In this document: positions 50,315-57,513 of the stretch, one piece after another
Layout of the letters: every line of letters starts with the position of its first letter
Numbering within the stretch: the stretch's first letter is position 1
Origin: an uncultured Holophagaceae bacterium
GTDB taxonomy: Bacteria > Acidobacteriota > Holophagae > Holophagales > Holophagaceae
Direction: 5' to 3'
DNA length: 64,000 nucleotides
Assembly (NCBI GenBank): GCA_903857495.1
Contig: CAIOFF010000007.1
Span: forward strand, 1 to 64,000
The notes under the pieces: model-generated
What the model was told of the DNA's origin: nothing
Databases searched by the model: none
Seen by the model: only the letters and a program-made list of their open reading frames with translations
Translations under genes and position numbers: made by a program

Positions 50315-52554
50315 CAGGTCCTCAGGCGGCGGAGCCGGAGCAGTGAGACGGCAAGCAGCAGCAGCAGGGGCGCCAGCACCCCCCAGTAGGCGGGGAACTC
50401 CGCGGCCCTGGCAGCGCCCCCAAAGAGGGTCTGGAGACCCAGGAAGACGAGCCCGGCCACGAGCCCGGCCCCCAGGGCCTGGCCCCGGCCCTGGCGGGGA
50501 CCCGGGAAGGCGAAGGAGAGCATGGCCAGCACCAGACAGGGGCCCGCGAGCCAGCCCAGCAGGCGCCCCCAGAGCATGTAGGCCCGCTCGGGATCCGGTG
50601 CCCAGGTCTGCCAGTGGAAGAGATCCAGGGTGCGGGCCTCCTCGGCCGTGGCCGCGGTGCGCAGGGCCCGGGCGGGGAAGAGCCGATCCGCCGGCGGCCC
50701 CTGGACCAGATTGAGGCCGCCCCAGGCCAGGGCTTCCGTGTGGGCCGAGCCGAGCTTCCAGTGCAGCAGGATGGGCGCTTCACCGGGAGCCTTGAGCGGG
50801 AAGCCCCAGCGCTGCTCGGCCTGGAGGTGCCAGAGCACGCCGGTAGAGCCCAGATACAGCCAGGGCCGGCTGGTCGTGGACGTCTGGGAGCGGTTGAGGA
50901 TCTGCCGGTAAAGCTGGTTGGCACGGGTCATGGCCATGGGGGCGATCCCCACCTGCAGGATCAGGGTGAGCACCGCGACCAGACCCCAGCTCAGGCGGCT
51001 GCTCCAGAGCCAGCGGAGCAGGCTGACCCCGCCGGCCCGAAGGGCCAGCCACTCCCGGTTCAGGGCCGCTTCGGACAGGGCCAGCAGGGTGCCCAGGAGG
51101 AAGGCCATGGGCAGGGCGACCACCAGAAAGGGCGGAAGATTCCAGAACCAATACCTAATGAAAACATTGAAATGAACACCATTCTTAGAGAGATCTCCTG
51201 CGAGGGTTGCATACTCGATCAGCAGGTTCAGGACCAGGAGGCTGCCCAGGGCCGAGGCCCAGTTCTCCCACCAGGAGAGTGTCGCCCAGTGGCGCAGGAT
51301 GCCATGCTGGGTGCCTTTCCCGTGCAGCCAGCGGAGGGCACTCTCCCGGGAGGCGCGGACCCGGTTCCTGAGCGGGTCGAGCACCGTCCGGAAGGGGTGC
51401 AGCAGAGGAGTCAGGAACTGCAGGGCTCGGCCCGAGCGATGGGGCTTGAGGCGCTGCCTGAGGAGCCACCAGCCGGCAATCAGGAAGGGGAAGGGGACCA
51501 GGAGCAGTGGGTAGATCTGTTTAAATTGCGCATTCAACCACATGTTTTCAATGTGCTTCATGACCAGGTAGTAGAGGATGATGACGCCCAGGCTCTTGAG
51601 GATGGCGCCGCCCCGGTAGAAGCGGGGGTGCCCGAAACCCAGGGCGATGCCCAGCAGCAGCAGGGCGGCCGAGGCCAGGGGCAGGGTAGTGCGGCGGCAG
51701 ATCTCCATGGCCGCCTGCAGACGCAGCTCCGCAGCCTCAGGCGAAGGGCCGGGCACCCCGAGTGGCATCCCCAATAGCTTGATTAGGGCGGCTGAGCTTT
51801 CATACCGAAGTGGTGTAGGTGGAAGAAGATGAGCCCCCGCTGGAATGCCGAAACGCAGGACCTGCTTCTCCTGGCTCAGGTGGATGACGCTCCCGCTTCC
51901 CGAGGTCTGGTAGAGTGCGCCTTGCAGCCCGGCCAGATGCAGCTGCAACTCCGAGGACCCATCGGTTTTGGCCTCCAGGGCATAGGTCATGGAGGAGGCC
52001 GTGAGGTGCTGCACGCCCTGGGGGGTCGCTTCCATGATGTGGATCTGCCCATCCTTGGACACCCAGAAGGCTGAGTTGGGGGCACTTGGAGGGAACCAGG
52101 GGGGGGAGCCGGGGCGCAGGAAGCGGGCCTTGGCCTCCTCGGCCATCTTCACCCGGATGCTCTGCTGAATCCGGGCGGCGGCGGGGACGAGGAAGTGGGC
52201 ATTCAGCGTGGCCAGGAGGATCAACCAGACAGCCATGCGAATCCAGGGGGCCGTCCAGGTTCGGCGGCCGGCGCCCAGGCCTTGCGCTGCCACGAGCTCC
52301 GAGCCTTCCATAAGCTGCTGGGTACCCAGCAGACCGCCCAGCACCGCCGCCATCGGCAGCACCAGGCCCAGGTTCTCCGGTAGCGAGGTCAGCAGCAGCG
52401 GCACCAGCCAGCGCAGCGGCGCCCCCTGGGAGAAGATCTGCTTCGAGATGGTCACCATCTCCCAGGAGAGGAGCAGGAAGCCATAAAAGAAGAGTGCTCC
52501 AAGGAAGGGGGTGGCCCAGCGTCGGAGCACGTATCGGGTCAAGATCGAGGGCAC
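50314..52554 (-). CDS. LptF-LptG fused LPS export permease
   Basis: 746 residues, twice the usual length of one LptF/LptG (about 360). The first half (about 1-365) has the full permease pattern: N-terminal TM hairpins (RYVLRRWATPFLGALFFYGF, PENLGLVLPMAAVLGGLLGT), a periplasmic beta-jellyroll (residues about 150-270), and three C-terminal helices. After a basic linker (about 365-425, HRSGRALQFLTPLLHPFRTV) a second copy starts: WWENWASALGSLLVLNLLIEY, LPPFLVVALPMAFLLGTLLA, periplasmic domain, and three final helices. LptB2FG extracts LPS from the inner membrane. Start ATG 52554 is preceded by an AT-rich promoter-like region. kdsD, a Kdo biosynthesis gene, is just upstream. Confidence 0.88.
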   Translation of the reverse strand: MPSILTRYVLRRWATPFLGALFFYGFLLLSWEMVTISKQIFSQGAPLRWLVPLLLTSLPENLGLVLPMAAVLGGLLGTQQLMEGSELVAAQGLGAGRRTWTAPWIRMAVWLILLATLNAHFLVPAAARIQQSIRVKMAEEAKARFLRPGSPPWFPPSAPNSAFWVSKDGQIHIMEATPQGVQHLTASSMTYALEAKTDGSSELQLHLAGLQGALYQTSGSGSVIHLSQEKQVLRFGIPAGAHLLPPTPLRYESSAALIKLLGMPLGVPGPSPEAAELRLQAAMEICRRTTLPLASAALLLLGIALGFGHPRFYRGGAILKSLGVIILYYLVMKHIENMWLNAQFKQIYPLLLVPFPFLIAGWWLLRQRLKPHRSGRALQFLTPLLHPFRTVLDPLRNRVRASRESALRWLHGKGTQHGILRHWATLSWWENWASALGSLLVLNLLIEYATLAGDLSKNGVHFNVFIRYWFWNLPPFLVVALPMAFLLGTLLALSEAALNREWLALRAGGVSLLRWLWSSRLSWGLVAVLTLILQVGIAPMAMTRANQLYRQILNRSQTSTTSRPWLYLGSTGVLWHLQAEQRWGFPLKAPGEAPILLHWKLGSAHTEALAWGGLNLVQGPPADRLFPARALRTAATAEEARTLDLFHWQTWAPDPERAYMLWGRLLGWLAGPCLVLAMLSFAFPGPRQGRGQALGAGLVAGLVFLGLQTLFGGAARAAEFPAYWGVLAPLLLLLAVSLLRLRRLRT

Positions 52555-52629
52555 GGGGGGTCCTGAATTAGCTTTCGATAATGTATATTATGTAACCTTG
52601 ATCCTGGGTGAACGAAGCGAAATCAGATA
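52555..52629 (-). promoter_or_regulatory. AT-rich promoter region before the LptF-LptG fusion
   Basis: Between kdsD and lptFG the minus strand carries TACATAATATACATTAT, a good -10-like and partly palindromic block in an otherwise GC-rich neighbourhood. No clear -35 is visible. Confidence 0.35.
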
Positions 52630-53616
52630 TCACAAGACCTTTGCTTCCAAGAGATCATGGATGTGGAGCACCCCGGTGGGGAGCCCTGCCCGGGTCACAA
52701 TGAGGAAAGTGATCTTGCGGGTCTCCATGAGGCCGGCGGCTTCCAGGGCCAGAGCGTCTTCGTCCAAGGTGATGGGGCTGCGGGTCAGGATCAGGTCGGC
52801 GGTCAGGCTCAACGGATTGGCAGCTTCCCGCTCCGCGCGCTCAAGGGCTCGGCGGAGGTCGCCGTCGGTGACAACGCCCCGCAGTTTTGGGCCATCCATC
52901 ACCGTGGTCATGCCAAGGCGCCCCTCGGTCATGGCCCGAAGCACCTCGGTGAGCGAGGCGCCGGACGTAACCCGGGGCCAGTCTGAGTGCATCAAGGCTT
53001 TCACCTTCAGGAGCTTCACGCCCAGACTTCCAGCGGGATGGTTCAAGGCGAAGTGATCCTTGGTGAACCCCCGGCGGGACATCAGGCAGCCCGAGAGGAG
53101 GTCACCCCAGATCAGCTGAAGGGTGGTGCTGGCCATGGGGGCCAGCTCCAGGGGGCAGCCCTCCCCCTCCGGCAGCCGGTAGGTGAAGGACCACTCAGCG
53201 GCCTGGGCCAGGCTGCTGTCGGGGCGGGCGGTGATGGCAGCTAGGGGTATGCCAAGGCGGAGGAGACTGGGCAGCAGGCGGACCACCTCTTCGCTCTCCC
53301 CACTGTTCGACAGGGCCAGCACCGAATCCTGGGCCGTGACCATGCCCAGGTCTCCGTGCAGCGCCTCGGCGGGATGGAGGAAGAAGCTGGGACAGCCGGT
53401 GGAGGCCAGCGTGGCGGCGATCTTCTGGGCCACCAGACCAGACTTGCCCATGCCGGTGAGGACCACCCGCCCGGACCGCCCCAGGACCATGTGGGTCCAG
53501 GCCTCGACCTGGCGCGAATCCCAGGACTCCCGCAGCTCTGCGAGAGCAGCCTGGGCCGCCGCCAGCACGGCATTTCCGACCGTGAGATGTTCTGTGCCCT
53601 GGTTCTCATCCTTCAC
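52630..53616 (-). CDS. kdsD: D-arabinose-5-phosphate isomerase (KpsF/GutQ family)
   Basis: 328 residues: SIS domain with GRVVLTGMGKSGLVAQKIA, TGCPSFFLHPAEALHGDLGM, and LALSNSGESEEV; then two CBS domains (from about residue 205, SGASLTEVLRAMTEGRLGMT, and SPITLDEDALALEAAGLM). It converts ribulose-5-P to arabinose-5-P, the first step to Kdo of LPS. Upstream of lptFG in the same orientation, which supports a shared LPS role. Confidence 0.93.
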   Translation of the reverse strand: MKDENQGTEHLTVGNAVLAAAQAALAELRESWDSRQVEAWTHMVLGRSGRVVLTGMGKSGLVAQKIAATLASTGCPSFFLHPAEALHGDLGMVTAQDSVLALSNSGESEEVVRLLPSLLRLGIPLAAITARPDSSLAQAAEWSFTYRLPEGEGCPLELAPMASTTLQLIWGDLLSGCLMSRRGFTKDHFALNHPAGSLGVKLLKVKALMHSDWPRVTSGASLTEVLRAMTEGRLGMTTVMDGPKLRGVVTDGDLRRALERAEREAANPLSLTADLILTRSPITLDEDALALEAAGLMETRKITFLIVTRAGLPTGVLHIHDLLEAKVL

Positions 53617-53652
53617 AGCGGTTACTCCGATGCAGTTACCAGCAAGGTGTTC

Positions 53653-54276
53653 ATGCTACCAGCCATTCTCCCTCTCTTTCCCCTGCCCCAGGTCGTGCTG
53701 TTTCCGCAGACCTTCCTGCCCCTGCAGGTGTTTGAGCCGAGATACCAGGAGCTGACGATCGAGGTGCTCAACTCGCATCAGCATCTGGTGATCGCCATGA
53801 TGCGCGAGAATCCCGACCCTGGGTCCCTGGGGGAAACCGCACCCATCTTCGAGGTCGGCTGCCTGGCTGAGGTGGTGCGGGCCGAACCGCTCACCGGGGG
53901 CCGCTGGAACCTGCTGCTGCAGGGGAAGGAGGCGGTCCGCATCCTGGAGGAACCTCCAGGCAAGCCCTTCCGCCAGGCCCACCTCGAGGTGCTGCCTTTC
54001 CGATCCGCGGTCCTGTGGCCCGGTCCCCACCGCCGCCGCCTGATGGACACCCTCCAGCTCTACGCCCGAACCGAGGGCATCGAGGCCCAGATGCAGGAAC
54101 TCCTCGATCTCCCCCTGGAGGATGTGGGCCGCCTGAACACCCTGGCCATGGCTTTGGACTTCGAGCCCACGGAACGGCAGTTCCTGCTGGAGGCGCGCGA
54201 CCTCCCTACCCTGGCCGACCGCCTGCTGCAGCTGCTCGACTTCGCCATCGGCGGGCGTATTCTCCGCGGCCTGTGA
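53653..54276 (+). CDS. Lon N-terminal (substrate-binding) domain protein
   Basis: 207 residues, all Lon N-domain (PF02190-like): LPLFPLPQVVLFPQTFLPLQ, VFEPRYQEL, and the C-terminal helix bundle (DLPLEDVGRLNTLAMALDFE, PTERQFLLEA). There is no ATPase or protease domain, as in the stand-alone family members. Role unproven; probably binds unfolded or specific proteins. ATG 53653 has AAGGTG upstream. It is divergent from kdsD. tRNA follows 36 bases later. Confidence 0.88.
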   Translation: MLPAILPLFPLPQVVLFPQTFLPLQVFEPRYQELTIEVLNSHQHLVIAMMRENPDPGSLGETAPIFEVGCLAEVVRAEPLTGGRWNLLLQGKEAVRILEEPPGKPFRQAHLEVLPFRSAVLWPGPHRRRLMDTLQLYARTEGIEAQMQELLDLPLEDVGRLNTLAMALDFEPTERQFLLEARDLPTLADRLLQLLDFAIGGRILRGL

Positions 54277-54312
54277 TCCTGGCCAGCCTCCCGCCTTTGC
54301 TACACTGCTCCT

Positions 54313-54388
54313 GGCCCTGTAGCTCAGTGGTCAGAGCTGGCGGCTCATAACCGCTTGGTCCAGGGTTCGAACCCCTGCGGGGCCACCA
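54313..54388 (+). tRNA. tRNA with CAU anticodon, probably tRNA-Ile2
   Basis: A 76-base cloverleaf with anticodon loop CTCATAA. The acceptor starts GGCCC and the AGAGCNGGCGGCTCATAA-type anticodon arm resembles E. coli ileX/ileY (CAU read as AUA after lysidine modification) more than elongator tRNA-Met, which is probably the gene at 63127-63203. CCA is encoded. Confidence 0.75.
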
Positions 54389-54391
54389 ACT

Positions 54392-54420
54392 CAGCGGAAT
54401 CGCCTGCGGCGATTCCGCTG
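54392..54420 (+). terminator. Terminator after the CAU tRNA
   Basis: CAGCGGAATCGCC, loop TGC, GGCGATTCCGCTG: a 13-base perfect stem 3 bases after CCA, followed by TTTAAA. Confidence 0.75.
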
Positions 54421-54550
54421 TTTAAACTGATTCAATTTTTTGGTTTACCGCGTTTTAGTGTGGAGGTTCGAGCCTGGGAACCCTGTTCTCCTCATCTTCC
54501 GCGCGAACCCCGCTGCCAGGGCCACAAGGACAATAAGACTAAAGAAAATC

Positions 54551-54626
54551 GGTGAGGAACAGTGAGGAGCGGTGAGACTGCCAGGAGCTAAGGACCGTCT
54601 CACCGGCCCTCACCGTTCCTCACTGG
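54551..54626. repeat. GTGAGG-rich imperfect palindrome
   Basis: In the gene-free gap 54389-54784. The left arm 54551-54578 (starting GGTGAGGAACAGTGAGG) matches the mirrored right arm 54597-54624 at about 24 of 28 positions. Each arm holds three GTGAGG-like units. It is not followed by a T-tract and is likely a dispersed intergenic repeat rather than a terminator. Confidence 0.55.
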
Positions 54627-54784
54627 TTCATCCGCTTTTTTCATCAGACTCCATGGGCCCCAACGGAGATGCCCCAGTGCCAGGGCTGATCACGTCCGGG
54701 TGCTGAACCCCATGGTCCGGAGCACCTTCATCAGGGTCCCTGTTTTGGCACTCGCTATTCCTCGAAGTGCCAAATTGTTTGGGT

Positions 54785-55501
54785 TTAGACGATCCACTTC
54801 CTCAGTTCCCCCTCGGCGAACTGCAGGTGGATCAGCATGGCCTCAGAGGCCTGCTCGGGCGAGTGGGCGCGGATGGCGGCCAGGATGCTCGAGTGCTGGT
54901 CGATGATTCGCTGAGGGTTCTGCCCGTTGTCCAGGTAGAGGCGGCGACGGGCGGCGGAGTTGGCCTTGGCGAAGTCGCCGGAGACTGTCTTGAAGAGCTT
55001 GGCCAGGAGGTTGTTGTGCGTGGCCTCGGCCACGGCAAAGTGGAAGGCCGCGTCGAACTCCTCACCCTTCTCTGGATCCTGCAGGTTCAAGCGCTCCTTC
55101 ATGCTCTCCAGGAGGGCCTCGATCTCATCCAGCTCCTGCTCCGTGGCCCGCTGGGCGGCCAGGCTGGCGGTGGCCGTCTCGAAGATCCGGCGCATCTCGA
55201 ACATGTCGATGACGGAGCTGCGCTCCACGGCCAGGAACATGGCCAGCGGGCGGATGATGTCGTCGGCCTCGGTCTCGCGGATGAAGGTACCCTCGCCGGG
55301 GCGGATGTCGATGACGCCCAGCATCTCGAGGGTGCGGATGGCCTCCCGGACAGAGGCCCGGCTCACCTGGAAACGGTCGGCCAGTTCCCGTTCGGCCAGC
55401 AGCTTGTCCCCGGGCTTGAGCTTGCCATCGGAGATGAGCTGCCGGATCTGCTCGACGATCTCCTCGTAGAGGCGCTTCGTGCGGATGGGCGTAAGGTCCA
55501 T
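54785..55501 (-). CDS. FadR-subfamily GntR regulator (LldR/PdhR-like)
   Basis: 238 residues. A GntR winged helix (LYEEIVEQIRQLISDGKLKP, LLAERELADRFQVSRASVRE, GVIDIRPGEGTFI) is followed by a FadR-type FCD helical effector domain with the usual metal-binding positions (FHFAVAEATHN, DQHSSILAAI). It is divergent from the lactate permease gene with a perfect palindromic operator between them, so it is most likely the lactate-responsive repressor of the lld/lut genes. This is inference from position; PdhR-type pyruvate sensing is an alternative. Confidence 0.9.
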   Translation of the reverse strand: MDLTPIRTKRLYEEIVEQIRQLISDGKLKPGDKLLAERELADRFQVSRASVREAIRTLEMLGVIDIRPGEGTFIRETEADDIIRPLAMFLAVERSSVIDMFEMRRIFETATASLAAQRATEQELDEIEALLESMKERLNLQDPEKGEEFDAAFHFAVAEATHNNLLAKLFKTVSGDFAKANSAARRRLYLDNGQNPQRIIDQHSSILAAIRAHSPEQASEAMLIHLQFAEGELRKWIV

Positions 55502-55563
55502 GGCTCACTCTCTAGGGGGAAAGGCCGGGGAAAGGGAACTGTGATCGTTAGCACTGGCGGGAC

Positions 55564-55578
55564 AGTGGTCTGACCACT
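55564..55578. promoter_or_regulatory. Palindromic GntR/FadR-type operator
   Basis: AGTGGTC-T-GACCACT: perfect seven-base arms around one central base, containing the TGGT-N3-ACCA core of FadR/LldR/PdhR sites. It lies between the regulator and the permease, just upstream of a -10-like TATTGTAAT (55584-55592). Confidence 0.8.
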
Positions 55579-55660
55579 AGACCTATTGTAATCTTCGCCC
55601 AGGTCTTTTACTCATTCCAACTCATTTCATTTCCCTTCCCCCCTTTTTTCCGGAGGTTCC

Positions 55661-57427
55661 ATGACCCCTTGGACCCAAGTCTATTCCCCAGTCATGGGGA
55701 ATATCTTCCTCTCGGCCCTGGTGGCCGCGTTGCCGGTCTTCGTGCTGCTGGGCCTCCTGGCTCGGCACGTGAAGGCCCACTACTCGGCGATCCTGGGCCT
55801 GGTGACCTGTCTGGCCGTGGCCATCCTGGTCTACAAGATGCCCGCCGACATGGCCGGCATGGCCGCTGTCCACGGCGCCCTCTATGGCCTCCTGCCCATC
55901 GGCTGGATCGTCCTCAACGCCATCTTCATCTACGACATCACCGTGAAGTCAGGTGACTTTGAGGTGGTCAAGCACTCCATCGCCGGTCTCGCGGCCGATC
56001 GCCGCATCCAGGCCCTGCTCATCGCCTTCAGCTTCGGCGCCTTCATCGAGGGCGCCGCCGGCTTCGGCACGCCCGTGGCGATCTCCGCCGCGATGCTCAT
56101 CGGCCTCGGCTTCCGTCCCCTCCAGGCCGCGGGTCTGGCCCTCATCGGCAACACCGCCCCGGTGGCCTACGGCGCCCTGGGCAGCCCGCTCATCGCCCTC
56201 GCCGGTGTCACCGGTCTCCCCCTTGAGATGCTCAGCGCCGCCGCTGGCCGCATCCTGCCCATCTTCTCCCTGATCGTGCCCTTCTGGATCATTTGGACCA
56301 TGGCCGGTCGCAAGGCCATGATGGAAGTCTGGCCCGCCTGCCTCGTGGCTGGTGGCAGCTTCGCCATCGCCCAGTTCGGGGTCAGCAACTTCCACGGCCC
56401 CTGGCTGGTGGACATCATCGGCGCCATCGTCTCCATGGTGGCCACGGTCCTGTTCCTGAAGGTCTGGCAGCCCAAGACCATCTGGCGCTACGAGCACGAG
56501 CGTGAAGAAGCCGAAGGCGCCGTGGTCGAGCAGAGTGGCAGCAAGGTCATGAAGGCTTGGCTCCCCTGGGTCTTCCTGTCCATCTTCGTGTTCGCCTGGG
56601 GCACCCCTCAGGTCAAGACCTTCCTGAACGGCGGCCCCAAGGGTCAGCCCAACTTCCTCTACGGCAAGTCGGTCAAGACCTTCGAGATCCCCCGCCTCCA
56701 CAACCGCGTTGAGAAGGCCCCTCCCGTCGTCGCCAAGAAGTCGAAGGAAGCCGCCGTCTGGACCTTCAACTGGCTCTCCCTCACCGGCACCAGCCTCATG
56801 CTGGCGGGTATCCTCAGCGCTCTCGTGGCCGGCTTCGGCCCCCTGGAGATCGTCAAGATCTGGGCCCGCACCGTGGGCCGGGTGAAGATCTCCCTGCTCA
56901 CCATCGCCGCCATGCTGGCCCTGGGCTTCGTGTCCAAGGCCGCGGGCCTGGACGCCACCATGGGTCTGGCCTTCGCCAGCACCGGCCTGCTCTTCCCCTT
57001 CTTCAGCGCCATGCTGGGCTGGTTGGGTGTGGCCCTCACGGGCAGTGATACGTCCTCGAACGTGCTCTTCGGCGGCCTGCAGAAGATCACCGCTGAGCAG
57101 CTGGGCCTGAACCCAATCCTCACCGCCGCGGCCAACACCACCGGCGGCGTCATGGGCAAGATGATCGACGCCCAGAGCCTCGTGGTCGCCTCCGTGGCCA
57201 CCAACCAGCAGGGCGAGGAAGGCACCATCCTCCGCTACGTGTTCTGGCACAGCCTGGCGCTGGCCGCCATGGTGGGCGTGGTCATCTTCCTCTACGCGCG
57301 GGTCCTCCCCGCCAACTGGATGCCCCAGCTCCCGCCCGCGGCTCCCGTCGTCGCCGTGCCTGCTCCTGCCGTGACCGCCCCGGCGGCTCCCGCGGCTCCG
57401 GCTGCCCCCGCCCCGGCCAAGAAGTAA
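55661..57427 (+). CDS. lldP: L-lactate permease
   Basis: 588 residues with 12 or more membrane helices and the LctP family core: AFSFGAFIEGAAGFGTPVAI, LIGNTAPVAYGALGSP, GLAFASTGLLFPFFSAMLGW and ALTGSDTSSNVLFGGLQ. It is a lactate(/glycolate):proton symporter in the inner membrane. The C-terminal tail is alanine/proline-rich. GGAGGTTCC precedes the ATG. A terminator follows, then the dehydrogenase genes. Confidence 0.94.
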   Translation: MTPWTQVYSPVMGNIFLSALVAALPVFVLLGLLARHVKAHYSAILGLVTCLAVAILVYKMPADMAGMAAVHGALYGLLPIGWIVLNAIFIYDITVKSGDFEVVKHSIAGLAADRRIQALLIAFSFGAFIEGAAGFGTPVAISAAMLIGLGFRPLQAAGLALIGNTAPVAYGALGSPLIALAGVTGLPLEMLSAAAGRILPIFSLIVPFWIIWTMAGRKAMMEVWPACLVAGGSFAIAQFGVSNFHGPWLVDIIGAIVSMVATVLFLKVWQPKTIWRYEHEREEAEGAVVEQSGSKVMKAWLPWVFLSIFVFAWGTPQVKTFLNGGPKGQPNFLYGKSVKTFEIPRLHNRVEKAPPVVAKKSKEAAVWTFNWLSLTGTSLMLAGILSALVAGFGPLEIVKIWARTVGRVKISLLTIAAMLALGFVSKAAGLDATMGLAFASTGLLFPFFSAMLGWLGVALTGSDTSSNVLFGGLQKITAEQLGLNPILTAAANTTGGVMGKMIDAQSLVVASVATNQQGEEGTILRYVFWHSLALAAMVGVVIFLYARVLPANWMPQLPPAAPVVAVPAPAVTAPAAPAAPAAPAPAKK

Positions 57428-57455
57428 GCAGGCGGAATTCCGAAGCAAGACCCGG

Positions 57456-57492
57456 GTCCCGCCGACGTCACCACTGTCGGCGGGACTTTTTT
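57456..57492 (+). terminator. Strong intrinsic terminator after lldP
   Basis: GTCCCGCCGAC (57456-57466), nine-base loop, GTCGGCGGGAC (57476-57486), then TTTTTT. It is the best terminator in the window, yet the next gene of the pathway starts 22 bases later. Confidence 0.9.
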
Positions 57493-57513
57493 CTGCCCCT
57501 GCCTGGGGCCAGG

